A program made the position numbers and the translations under genes. Below are positions 8,987 through 17,295 of a stretch of DNA of 64,000 nucleotides, piece by piece (within the stretch, counting starts at the first letter, position 1; each line of letters begins with the position of its first letter). The stretch lies in assembly GCA_027314645.1 (NCBI GenBank), contig DAHVAL010000001.1, positions 139,295 through 203,294 of the forward strand, written 5' to 3'. Source of the DNA: Nitrospirota bacterium (GTDB taxonomy: Bacteria > Nitrospirota > Leptospirillia > Leptospirillales > Leptospirillaceae). The notes below the pieces were generated by a model that was given only the letters and a program-made list of their open reading frames with translations, searched no databases and was not told where the DNA came from.

Positions 8987-9562
8987 ATGGGGAAGAGGTT
9001 GAAACAATTCGGATTTGGTCTAGCCTTCTTGATGATCACCACCGTCTCATCGGGATGCTACGGTCAGTTTGCCCTGGTCAGGGCCATCTACACTGCGAAC
9101 GGGGAAGTTGAAAATAAGTGGGCACGATCAGGACTGACGGCCCTTATGGTGATCCTTCCTGTGTACGCGTTTGCGGGGCTGGGGGATGTGATCCTCTTCA
9201 ACCCGATTGAGTTTTGGAGCCATGTCAATCCCATCACCAACAAACCGTCCGTGGCGTCGGACAGGACGCAGGGACCCGGCGCCGATCCGACAAAGGATCC
9301 CGACGGCTGGCTCTCCCGGTCCGGAAAGAACGGATCCCGGGTTCTTCTGGCCTGGCATTATGATGCGGTCAGCAAAAAACTCTCCGCCATTCAAATCGCC
9401 ACCAATAAAGCCGGCGCCGCGGTCACCCTGTATCGGTCGGTCCTGCCGATGGCGGGACGCCTTGGTGAGACTCCGGCGGTCGACAAGGTCACCTTCGATC
9501 ATGGACGAGCGGTGACCACGATGATCGGGGGAGGCCTCCTGGGAGGTCCGAACCCGCTGTAA
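8987..9562 (+). CDS. DUF3332 family lipoprotein
   Basis: A 191-residue protein with a signal peptide and lipobox VSSGC (C24). The following segment (YGQFALVRAIYTANGEVENKW, then a hydrophobic stretch ending in LGDVILFNPIEFW) matches the DUF3332 pattern. This family has no known biochemical role and is found in outer-membrane bacteria. A GGGAGG site precedes the ATG. Gene order with the Ycf48-like lipoprotein and the terminator just after it suggest a two-gene transcription unit. Confidence 0.85.
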   Translation: MGKRLKQFGFGLAFLMITTVSSGCYGQFALVRAIYTANGEVENKWARSGLTALMVILPVYAFAGLGDVILFNPIEFWSHVNPITNKPSVASDRTQGPGADPTKDPDGWLSRSGKNGSRVLLAWHYDAVSKKLSAIQIATNKAGAAVTLYRSVLPMAGRLGETPAVDKVTFDHGRAVTTMIGGGLLGGPNPL

Positions 9563-9590
9563 CCGGAGGGTTGTCGGGGGTCGCGTTCTC

Positions 9591-9629
9591 GGGGGGAGGT
9601 TCAAAAGAGCCTCCCCCCTTCGTTTTTTT
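9591..9629 (+). terminator. Rho-independent terminator
   Basis: A perfect nine-base stem, GGGGGGAGG pairing with CCTCCCCCC, around an 11-base loop and followed by TTCGTTTTTTT. It closes the lipoprotein unit on the plus strand and lies directly against the 3' end of the convergent YtxH gene. Confidence 0.88.
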
Positions 9630-9630
9630 G

Positions 9631-9930
9631 TCAGGCTTTTGAGGAGCCGGCGGACTTCTGGTCCTTCTCGAGGACGGCCCGAAAGGCCTTCCAGCCTTCC
9701 TTCAAGGCTTCGGCGTACTGCTCTTTTTTCGCAGGGATCTCGGTTTGGATCTTTTCAAGGCCTTCCTCGAATTCCTCCTCGGCTTCCTCCCGAAGAGCTT
9801 TCATCCGGGTGGCGATCTTCTGCCGGGTTTCGTTCCCGGATGCGGGGGCGAGAAGAACTCCGGCGATCGCGCCAAGCATCAGCCCTGTCAAAAAGAGGGC
9901 AAGTCCTGTATCATGCCTGTCATCGGCCAT
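9631..9930 (-). CDS. YtxH domain protein
   Basis: A 99-residue protein with an N-terminal membrane segment (LALFLTGLMLGAIAGVLLAPASG), which is the typical YtxH/gas-vesicle-like signature ending in LAPxSG, followed by a highly charged helical tail (KALREEAEEEFEEGLEKIQ) likely to form a coiled coil. YtxH proteins are linked to stress and envelope functions but have no defined activity. The start overlaps the end of the preceding minus-strand gene by 11 bases, so the two are coupled. Confidence 0.8.
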   Translation of the reverse strand: MADDRHDTGLALFLTGLMLGAIAGVLLAPASGNETRQKIATRMKALREEAEEEFEEGLEKIQTEIPAKKEQYAEALKEGWKAFRAVLEKDQKSAGSSKA

Positions 9931-10363
9931 GTGATTCCTCCTTTGTTGTCGAAGATGGTTCTCCGGACTCCGGATGATCGGAGCGTTTCAGGACTTCCCT
10001 GGCCCGGGCGAACCCGGCGGCAAGGCCCCGTCCCACCCGGAGCAAGTAGGTTGCGGTGTGAATGGATCTTCCGCCCGATTTCATGAAGGAAACGAGAAAT
10101 GACAGGATGGGAGATCTTGACAGTGAATCCAGGCCTTGTTCGATTGACTGGTAGCGATCAGTGGTCCGCTTGACGACCGGTTCGATCTCCTCCGCCATCC
10201 GGCGAAGGCTTGCGATCAGGGGAACGGTGGTCGTCTCGATCTCCATTGCCAATTTTTCATGCCTGTCGAGGACCCGGAGGGCTCGAAAGAGAAAGAAAAG
10301 GATTCCGGCAACCAGCAAGGCGGCAAGGATCACCAGGAAAAGAAGGGCCGTTCGGATGTCCAT
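9920..10363 (-). CDS. DUF948-like membrane-anchored helical protein
   Basis: A 147-residue protein with one N-terminal transmembrane helix (ALLFLVILAALLVAGILFFLF) followed by a long helical region (HEKLAMEIETTTVPLIASLRRMAEEIEPVVKRT), resembling DUF948/YtxG-type proteins that are commonly encoded next to YtxH. The ATG at 10363 is preferred since AAGG lies seven bases upstream; a GTG two codons earlier is possible. Function unknown. Confidence 0.7.
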   Translation of the reverse strand: MDIRTALLFLVILAALLVAGILFFLFRALRVLDRHEKLAMEIETTTVPLIASLRRMAEEIEPVVKRTTDRYQSIEQGLDSLSRSPILSFLVSFMKSGGRSIHTATYLLRVGRGLAAGFARAREVLKRSDHPESGEPSSTTKEESHGR

Positions 10364-10482
10364 GGACACACCTTTCCGTGGGTGTTGGATACTGCGGGAA
10401 TGCGGATGAGGCTGTCATCATGTTACAGAAATGAGGATTTTTTTCAAGAAGAAGGACCGTCCGGATTCCGGGAGGGGAACGG

Positions 10483-12198
10483 GTGATTCCGTCATTTCGG
10501 AGGCTCTCCTTCCTCCTGCCCACCCTGTTCGTCGTGGCCATCCTTTCGGGGGTGGTGCTTCTTTTTTCCCGAAATCCCCCTTCCGGAGTTCCGGTCATTC
10601 CCCGGGCGGCGCTGGCCGACCTCCCCGGAGACATTCTTCAGTCTCTGTTCCGCCTCTTTCAGGCCTATCTTCTGTCTCTCCTCTTCGCCTACCTGTATGG
10701 ACTGGCGGCCGCCCTGACACGATGGGGACCCCGCATCCTGATCCCGATCCTGGACATTCTTCAGTCGATCCCTGTCCTGGGATTTTTCCCTGCGGTGGTG
10801 CTCGTCATGATTCCGCTTTTTCCGACGACAAAGATGGGGGTTGAGGCCGCGTCGGTGATCCTGATCGCCACAAGCATGGCCTGGAACATGGCCTTTGCCG
10901 TCTACGAGTCCGTCAGAACCGCTCCGTCCGATCTTTGGGACCTTTTCCGGGGGATAAGAGCCCCGGTGTGGCAATGGGTCCTGCGCTTTCTCGTCCCCGT
11001 GACACTTCCCAAGGTGATCTACAACTCCGTTCTTTCATGGACAGCGGGATGGTACTTCCTGATCGCCTGTGAAATGATCGCCATGGGGCCCGTCCACTAC
11101 GAACTTCCAGGACTCGGCAGCTTTCTTGTGTCCAGCACCGAAAAGGGCCATTTTGGGGAGGCCCTTCTGGGGATTGGGGCCCTGATCGTGACCGTCATGA
11201 TCTTAGATGTGTTTGTCTTTCGTCCGTCCCTGGTCTGGTCTCATAACTACCAGATCGGAGAGGTGGAAGGGCCGTTCTCCCGGATTTCTTCACCGGTGTA
11301 CGATTTTCTTGCCTCCTCCGAAACGCTGGCGGAGGTGAAGAAAAAAGCCGGGCACGTGGGCGGGCAGTTGGTTCGATTCGTGTGGAGAAGGGGGCGTTTT
11401 GGCGGCGGATCATTGACGATTCCGGATTCGTTCCTGCGTGTGGTCACGGTCGGGGGGGGAATCCTGGGAGGGTGGGTGCTCCTTCGAAGCCTCTTCGCAG
11501 GCGTTCATGTGGTGTCCGGTTGGGTTCGCCAGGGGATCCCCTGGGGGTCCCTGTCGGAGCTTCCCGCAGATCTTCTCTTCTCCATCCTGCGCCTCTTGGC
11601 CGCTTACTGTGTGAGTTTGATGTGGACCATTCCGGTCGCTTACTGGGTCTTCAAGTATCCCCGCCTTTCGAGGGCCGTCTTTCCGCTGGCCGAGGTCATG
11701 GCGTCGGTGCCTGCCACCGCCCTGTTTCCTTTCGTCATTGTGCTGGTGGTCCAGATTTTTCACAGTATGAACCTGGCGTCGGTGATCCTTTTGATGTCCG
11801 GGATGCAATGGTATCTCCTCTTCAACCTGCTGTCGGGCGTGGGGACCTTTCCCTCCGAGCTCCGGGAGGTCTCCCTGACCTTTGGCCTCCGTGGAAGACT
11901 TTTTCTCCGGAAGGTCTTCCTCCCTTTTCTGTTGCCCTCGATCGTCACGGGATCCATTACCGCCTTCGGCGGGGGATGGAACGCCCTGATCGTGTCCGAA
12001 TATGTGGTGTATGCCCAGAAGGATTATGGGGTCCGGGGAATCGGCGCCTTCCTCGACAGGGCCACGTACTCGGGCGAGAGCCCCTTTCTCGGGGTGGCGG
12101 CCCTTCTGGTGATGACGGTTGTTGTCGTGACAGCCAACCGTCTCTTCTGGGTGCCTCTCTATGAGCGCGTGACGCGCAGGTATGGATATGACGTCTAG
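10483..12198 (+). CDS. ABC transporter permease, two fused permease domains
   Basis: A 571-residue inner-membrane protein made of two binding-protein-dependent transport permease domains in tandem (about residues 50-240 and 345-560), joined by a cytoplasmic linker with charged residues (SSETLAEVKKK). Each half carries an EAA-like loop (LWDLFRGIRAP and LREVSLTFGLRG) of the NitT/TauT type used for nitrate, sulfonate or similar anions. Fusion means one gene supplies the whole channel. The start is GTG at 10483. The ATPase gene overlaps its end by 17 bases. No substrate-binding protein is encoded nearby, so the substrate is unknown. Confidence 0.85.
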   Translation: MIPSFRRLSFLLPTLFVVAILSGVVLLFSRNPPSGVPVIPRAALADLPGDILQSLFRLFQAYLLSLLFAYLYGLAAALTRWGPRILIPILDILQSIPVLGFFPAVVLVMIPLFPTTKMGVEAASVILIATSMAWNMAFAVYESVRTAPSDLWDLFRGIRAPVWQWVLRFLVPVTLPKVIYNSVLSWTAGWYFLIACEMIAMGPVHYELPGLGSFLVSSTEKGHFGEALLGIGALIVTVMILDVFVFRPSLVWSHNYQIGEVEGPFSRISSPVYDFLASSETLAEVKKKAGHVGGQLVRFVWRRGRFGGGSLTIPDSFLRVVTVGGGILGGWVLLRSLFAGVHVVSGWVRQGIPWGSLSELPADLLFSILRLLAAYCVSLMWTIPVAYWVFKYPRLSRAVFPLAEVMASVPATALFPFVIVLVVQIFHSMNLASVILLMSGMQWYLLFNLLSGVGTFPSELREVSLTFGLRGRLFLRKVFLPFLLPSIVTGSITAFGGGWNALIVSEYVVYAQKDYGVRGIGAFLDRATYSGESPFLGVAALLVMTVVVVTANRLFWVPLYERVTRRYGYDV

Positions 12199-12952
12199 AA
12201 AGGACAGCTTTCTCGTCCTGAAAAACATTTCCAGGGATTTCACCCGGGACAACCGCTCGTATCGTGCGATCGACAACCTGTCTGTGGGCGTGGAGGAAGG
12301 GGAGTTCGTCGCCATTGTCGGACCATCGGGGTGTGGAAAGAGCACCCTTCTCAGGATCCTCCAGGGCCTCATCCCTCCAACTTCCGGAGAACTCCTCTAC
12401 AAGAATCATCCCCAGACCGGCGTCAATTCGGACATGGCGATGGTCTTTCAAGGGTTCGCCCTTCTTCCGTGGCTGTCGGTCAAGGACAATGTGGCCCTGG
12501 GACTTTCCGCCCGCGGAAGAAAAGCGGCCGATATCGATCGCACGGTGTCCTTCTACATCGACAAGGTCGGGCTCGAGGGGTATGAGGAAGCCTACCCGCG
12601 GGAGTTGTCCGGAGGGATGAAGCAGCGGGTCGGCCTGGCCAGGGCGTTGGCGATCGAACCGAAAATCCTGTTGATGGACGAACCCTTTTCAAACCTCGAT
12701 GCCTTGACCTCCGTGACGCTTCGGGACGAAGTCCTGATGCTCTGGAAGGATCAGGAAATGCCGGTCCGGACGATCATCATGGTGACGCATATCATCGAGG
12801 AGGCCATTCTGATGGCCGACAGGGTTGTGGTGCTCTCCAGGCGCCCGACCCATGTAGTCCGAGAGATCGACGTGGATCTGCCTCGGCCGAGAAACAGGAA
12901 GCACCCTGACTTCGAGCGCTTGTCGGACGAGATTTTTTCGCTTATTTCCTGA
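12182..12952 (+). CDS. ABC transporter ATP-binding protein, NitT/TauT type
   Basis: A 256-residue ATPase for the preceding permease. Walker A is GPSGCGKST, the Q-loop is in VFQGFALLPW, the signature is LSGGMKQR, Walker B is ILLMDEPF and the H-loop is MVTHIIEEA, all intact. Nitrate/sulfonate-type ATPases of this group often carry an extra AAA-associated domain at the C-terminus; here the protein stops after the core and the domain is encoded by the next gene. The start overlaps the permease gene. Confidence 0.9.
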   Translation: MDMTSRKDSFLVLKNISRDFTRDNRSYRAIDNLSVGVEEGEFVAIVGPSGCGKSTLLRILQGLIPPTSGELLYKNHPQTGVNSDMAMVFQGFALLPWLSVKDNVALGLSARGRKAADIDRTVSFYIDKVGLEGYEEAYPRELSGGMKQRVGLARALAIEPKILLMDEPFSNLDALTSVTLRDEVLMLWKDQEMPVRTIIMVTHIIEEAILMADRVVVLSRRPTHVVREIDVDLPRPRNRKHPDFERLSDEIFSLIS

Positions 12953-13002
12953 ATGGAAGATGCAGGAACGAAGTCGGCCCAAATCACGAAGGAGGAAGGG
13001 GA

Positions 13003-13485
13003 ATGGAAGGCGAACCTGAGCCTTATACGGGGATCAGTCGAATCATCGGTCTTCTCAAGATTCTCAAAGAGAAAGGAGGCGCCTCCGATCTCTACCAGCT
13101 GGGGGTGGATCTTCATCTGGAACTTGGAGAAGAACTTCAAATTGTGAAGGCCGCCGAATCTTTGGGATTCGTGGTGACCCCTGAAAGCGATATTTCCCTC
13201 ACTCCCTTGGGGGAAGAGATTCTTGAAAAGGACATCAATGGCCGAAAACGGCTGATCCGGGAAAGGCTCCTGACCCTGCCGCTCTTCTCCCGCGTTCTCG
13301 AATGGCTGGTCGAGGAAGAGGAGGAGTCCATGTCGGAAGAGGCGTTGAAGACCCGGATCGGGGAAGCTTTCCCCCATGAAGATGTGGACACGGCCTTTTT
13401 CATGCTTGTCAACTGGGGTCGCTATGCCGAGTTGTTCGGCTACAACGCGGCCCGGGAAGAGCTCTACGTGGACCGGGGGACCTAG
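13003..13485 (+). CDS. Stand-alone AAA-associated C-terminal domain protein
   Basis: A 160-residue protein that matches, from GISRIIGLLKIL to the end, the domain normally fused to the C-terminus of NitT/TauT-like ATPases: a winged-helix-like first half (GFVVTPESDISLTPLGEEIL), then LIRERLLTLPLFSRVLEWL and the closing DTAFFMLVNWGRYAELFGY. It begins 50 bases after the ATPase gene with its own AAGGAGGAAGG site. It probably binds the transporter ATPase and regulates it, which is an inference from the fused homologues. The domain identity is recalled, not searched. Confidence 0.8.
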   Translation: MEGEPEPYTGISRIIGLLKILKEKGGASDLYQLGVDLHLELGEELQIVKAAESLGFVVTPESDISLTPLGEEILEKDINGRKRLIRERLLTLPLFSRVLEWLVEEEEESMSEEALKTRIGEAFPHEDVDTAFFMLVNWGRYAELFGYNAAREELYVDRGT

Positions 13486-13495
13486 GGCAAAAGGA

Positions 13496-13738
13496 TCAGT
13501 CCGGAGGTCCGGACAGCAGGGTTTTCTTTTCCTCTTCGAGATCGGCGATGCGCCGCCGGAACGCCGCGATTTGGGCGTCAATCTCGGAGAGGCGCTCCAC
13601 AGGGGATAACGCGTGATGGTCAGGATTCTCCGCGAGGCGCCTCTTGCGGTCGGCCAGATAGTAGGCCGTCCCGAGGACGGTCAGGACGCTCAAAATGATG
13701 GTGGCATACAAAAACAGGTGGTAGAGCGACTGGTCCAT
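13496..13738 (-). CDS. Small membrane protein with coiled coil
   Basis: An 80-residue protein beginning MDQSLYHLF, with one membrane helix (LYATIILSVLTVLGTAYYL) and a heptad-like charged tail (SEIDAQIAAFRRRIADLEEEKKTLL). The start is supported by CAGGAGGACC directly upstream on the minus strand; longer frames lack such a site. No family recognised. It lies between the ABC operon and dprA in opposite orientation. Confidence 0.65.
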   Translation of the reverse strand: MDQSLYHLFLYATIILSVLTVLGTAYYLADRKRRLAENPDHHALSPVERLSEIDAQIAAFRRRIADLEEEKKTLLSGPPD

Positions 13739-13833
13739 GGTCCTCCTGTCGTGGTTCATGGGAAGAAAGAGGCGGCCGTGAGCTCCCCCCATTGTACCTC
13801 GACTTTGTTCGCCCGCCAAATCGGTCAGGACAG

Positions 13834-14694
13834 ATGCCGGTAGACCTCTCTGAAATGCGGTCCTTTGGAGTGGCGCACCTCGCTGAACTCGACGCCCTTG
13901 CGAGACGCCAAAGGCTGAGGACGGAGCCGGGGATGAGCCCCTGGGCCGCCCGGGATCGGATCCTTTCGGGGCTTCCCCAGGGAGAAGTGGCCCGCCTTTC
14001 TGCGCGTTTTCTCTCCCTTCTTGACATTTCCGAACGGCTTGGGCTTAAGATGATGCATCCAGGCTGTCCCGGGTGGCCAGACCTCCTCTCGGCGATCGCC
14101 GTTCCCCCGTTTTTCCTTTGGCTGAAGGGGGATGCCGATCCCTTGTCCCGTCCAGGCATTGCGGTTGTGGGTGCACGGGAGGCGGGAGGAAACTCCCGAA
14201 GGGCGGTGATGGGACTCTCCGAAGACCTTTCCTCGCGGGGGATCGTCGTTGTGTCGGGACTCGCGAGGGGGGTGGACGGAGCGGCCCATCGCGGGGCCCT
14301 TCAGGCGAGGGGGCGGACGATCGCCGTGGCGGGAACGGGTTTGGACATGACCTATCCCTCCGACCACCGGGACCTTGCGGGGGCGATCGTTTCGGAAGGG
14401 GGGCTCCTTCTTTCCGAATATCCCCCCGGGGACGGACCTGTGGCCTGGCACTTCCCCCATCGCAACCGGCTGATTGTGGGGCTTTCGCTGGCGGTGATCG
14501 CAGGGCCCCACCGGCGGCGATCCGGAACCTACGTGACCGCCCGGATCGCCCTGGAAGAAGGGAGAGAGCTCCTGGTCTTCGACCGGGATGCCTCCGGGTG
14601 GGAGCTTGAAGGGCCCTCCCTGCTTTTGGAAGAGGGCGCCTTGCGGGTGGAGAATGCCGAAGAGGTCTTTTCCATCCTTATTAAGAGGCGATAA
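13834..14694 (+). CDS. dprA: DNA-processing protein DprA
   Basis: Loads RecA on incoming single-stranded DNA during transformation. The Rossmann-like core is intact: GIAVVGAREA, VVSGLARGVDGAAHRGAL, GTGLDMTYPSDHRDL, LLSEYPPG and HFPHRNRLIVGLS, then a short C-terminal part (ARIALEEGREL). It is 286 residues from the ATG at 13834, which has AGGA upstream; a TTG at 13792 would extend it by 14 residues without a visible ribosome-binding site. The C-terminal winged-helix domain of some homologues is missing, as in many DprA proteins. topA follows. Confidence 0.92.
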   Translation: MPVDLSEMRSFGVAHLAELDALARRQRLRTEPGMSPWAARDRILSGLPQGEVARLSARFLSLLDISERLGLKMMHPGCPGWPDLLSAIAVPPFFLWLKGDADPLSRPGIAVVGAREAGGNSRRAVMGLSEDLSSRGIVVVSGLARGVDGAAHRGALQARGRTIAVAGTGLDMTYPSDHRDLAGAIVSEGGLLLSEYPPGDGPVAWHFPHRNRLIVGLSLAVIAGPHRRRSGTYVTARIALEEGRELLVFDRDASGWELEGPSLLLEEGALRVENAEEVFSILIKRR

Positions 14695-14739
14695 TCGCAA
14701 AAATCCACGGACATGACTTTCATGAAAGGCTTGTAAAAA

Positions 14740-17295
14740 GTGAGTGCTGGAAATAAAGTGTCTGCCGCACCCAAGGCTCGGAAGCCCCGAAAAACCGCAG
14801 AAGGCACCCGGTCGGCTTCCGCCCCGGCGGGCCCCGCAAAGGGGGCATTGATCATCGTGGAATCTCCGACAAAGGCCCGGACCCTGACCCGGATTCTCGG
14901 GGCCGGGTACAAGGTGAAGGCCAGCGTGGGCCATCTCAAAGATCTTCCCCCGTCCCGGATCGGGGTGGATCTCGACAATGATTACGAACTCCAGTTCGTC
15001 GTGTCGGAAGGAAAGAAGAAGGTTCTCGACGAGATCCGCCAAGCCGCCCGGGGCGCGAAGGAGATCTATCTGGCCTCCGACCCTGACCGGGAAGGCGAGG
15101 CGATCGCCTACCACATTGCGAGCGAGCTGAATGGACTCAAGAAGCCGATCCGCCGCGTCCTGGTCCATGAGATGACTCCCCGGGGGATTGAGGCGGCCCT
15201 GGCCAATCCGGGCGAGATCGATCTCCACAAGGTCGAGGCTCAAAAAGCCCGACGGGCGCTCGATAGAATCGTGGGATACACCATTTCTCCCCTCCTTTGG
15301 GAGCGCGTGAGGCGAGGCCTTTCCGCCGGTCGCGTGCAATCGGTGGCGGTGCGTCTTGTGTGCGACCGGGAAAACGAAATCCGCGCGTTTGTTTCAGAGG
15401 AATATTGGACCATCGAGCTCTCCATGCGTCCCTGCGATCCGGAGCGCTCCGAGAGCGTTTTTACGGCTCGCCTGGACAAGGTTGGCGGCCGGAAGGCGGA
15501 AATCAAAAGCGCGTCAGAGGCTGCGGAAACCGTGGAACGGATTTCCGGGGAAGGGTTCCGGATCGATCGTTTGACCGCCGATGAAAAGCGCCGCCAGCCC
15601 TCTCCCCCCCTTACGACCAGCCGCCTCCAGCAGGAAGGGTCGCGGAGGTTCCGATTTTCCGCCAAGAAAACCATGCAGCTGGCGCAGAAGCTTTACGAGG
15701 GGGTGGACCTTCCCGGGCAGGGGCAGACGGGTCTCATCACCTACATGAGGACCGATTCGGTGCGTCTGGCTCCCGAAGCCCAGGACATGGCCAGAACGTT
15801 TATCCGGGAACGGTATCCTCAGGCCCTTCCGGGCCGGAGCCCCTCCTATCGGAACAAGAAGGGCATCCAGGATGCCCATGAGGCCATTCGCCCAACCGAC
15901 GTCACCCGGACGCCCGACTCGCTCGAAGGGATTCTCGATCGGGATCTTCATCGGGTCTACCAGCTGATCTGGCAGAGCTTCCTTGAAAGCCAGATGGCCC
16001 CGGCCCGCTATATGCTGACGACCGTTCTCATTTCGGGTGACAGGGACGACACCTTCCGAGCCACAGGACGGCGCATGCTCGACGCAGGCTTTCTCGTGCT
16101 CCGCGGGAAGACGCCCGTCTCCCGCGCCAAGGCGGAGGGTGACGGGGAAGGGTCCGAGAAGGACGACGAGGAAACGGACCTTCCGCTTCTCCACGAGGGA
16201 GAAGCGGTGGAGGCCGCCGCGCCCCCTGTTTCGGAGCAGCATTTCACCGAACCCCCTCCCCGCTTTAACGAAGCCTCTCTCATACGGGAGCTCGAGGAAA
16301 AGGGAATCGGGCGCCCCAGCACCTATGCCACGATCATGAGCACCATCCTGGACCGGGAATATGTGGAAAAGCAGGAAAACCGGCTCCATCCCACCGAACT
16401 TGGCGAGCTGGTCAATCGTCTCCTGGTCGATTCTTTCCCCGATCTTTTAAACGTCGCCTTCACGGCCCGAATGGAAGAGGAACTGGACTCCGTGGAGGAG
16501 GGCGAGAAGGTCTACCGGGACGCCGTGGACGATTTTTACCGGCCCTTTTCCAAGGAGCTGTCCAAGGCCCAGGGAGGGGGGATGGCCAACGTGAAGGCTT
16601 TGAGCGAGCCGACGAATATCCCTTGCCCCGTTTGCGGGACGCTCATGGTCAAAAAATGGGGCCGCCACGGAGCCTATCTCGCCTGTGGGGATTATCCGCG
16701 GTGCAAGACGACCCGCAATATTGTCGAAACGGAGAACGGACCCGCTCCGGAGACCCTTCCGGAAGCCACCGGCGAGATGTGCCCCGTATGCGGAAAGCCG
16801 ATGACCGTCCGCAAGGGGAGGTTCGGAACGTTCTTGGCCTGCAGCGGGTATCCGGGGTGCAAGACCACCCGGTCATGGCCGCCCAAAGGCCAGGACGCCG
16901 TCCCTGCCCCCGCCCCGGCCGATCTCCCTCCCTGTCCCACATGCGGAGGGCCCATGGTGGTGAAGACCGGACGATACGGAAGCTTCCTCGCCTGCGCCTC
17001 CTATCCAAAGTGCAAGACCACCCGTCCCCTTCCCACGGGAATTTCCTGCACACGGCCGGGTTGCGGAGGGGAAATCATTCCCCGGCGGGGAAAGCGGGGA
17101 ACGTTTTATGGATGCAGCCGGTATCCGGAATGCGACCGGACCTACCCGGGACGTCCGGTGGCCAAGGCCTGTCCCCAATGTGGCCATCCCTTCCTGATCG
17201 AAAAGAAGAGCGGAAAGTCGAGCTTCCTCGCCTGCCCCGAAAAGGAATGCGGATACGAGAGCGAGGGAGGCGAAGAGCCGGGGATTACGGCGTGA
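14740..17295 (+). CDS. topA: DNA topoisomerase I
   Basis: Relaxes negative supercoils by a type IA mechanism. After a short basic N-terminal extension the Toprim domain starts at ALIIVESPTKA and has the acidic DPDREGEAIAYH motif; the catalytic tyrosine is Y335 in GLITYMRTDSVR. From about residue 629 there are five cysteine zinc ribbons in a row (CPVCG, CPVCG, CPTCG, CTRPGCGG and CPQCG types), more than the three of E. coli. The protein has 851 residues. The GTG start is the first in frame; trmFO starts on its stop (GTGA). Confidence 0.96.
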   Translation: MSAGNKVSAAPKARKPRKTAEGTRSASAPAGPAKGALIIVESPTKARTLTRILGAGYKVKASVGHLKDLPPSRIGVDLDNDYELQFVVSEGKKKVLDEIRQAARGAKEIYLASDPDREGEAIAYHIASELNGLKKPIRRVLVHEMTPRGIEAALANPGEIDLHKVEAQKARRALDRIVGYTISPLLWERVRRGLSAGRVQSVAVRLVCDRENEIRAFVSEEYWTIELSMRPCDPERSESVFTARLDKVGGRKAEIKSASEAAETVERISGEGFRIDRLTADEKRRQPSPPLTTSRLQQEGSRRFRFSAKKTMQLAQKLYEGVDLPGQGQTGLITYMRTDSVRLAPEAQDMARTFIRERYPQALPGRSPSYRNKKGIQDAHEAIRPTDVTRTPDSLEGILDRDLHRVYQLIWQSFLESQMAPARYMLTTVLISGDRDDTFRATGRRMLDAGFLVLRGKTPVSRAKAEGDGEGSEKDDEETDLPLLHEGEAVEAAAPPVSEQHFTEPPPRFNEASLIRELEEKGIGRPSTYATIMSTILDREYVEKQENRLHPTELGELVNRLLVDSFPDLLNVAFTARMEEELDSVEEGEKVYRDAVDDFYRPFSKELSKAQGGGMANVKALSEPTNIPCPVCGTLMVKKWGRHGAYLACGDYPRCKTTRNIVETENGPAPETLPEATGEMCPVCGKPMTVRKGRFGTFLACSGYPGCKTTRSWPPKGQDAVPAPAPADLPPCPTCGGPMVVKTGRYGSFLACASYPKCKTTRPLPTGISCTRPGCGGEIIPRRGKRGTFYGCSRYPECDRTYPGRPVAKACPQCGHPFLIEKKSGKSSFLACPEKECGYESEGGEEPGITA

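Noticed and set aside
9591..9629. Bidirectional terminator also serving the YtxH gene
   Set aside because: The stem could work on both strands, but on the minus strand no T-run follows it, so only the plus-strand direction is supported.
16623..17291. Long plus-strand open frame upstream of trmFO that could extend it to almost 700 residues
   Set aside because: It lies in another frame of the topA zinc-ribbon region; TrmFO homologues begin at the FAD motif and the GTG at 17292 overlaps the topA stop.
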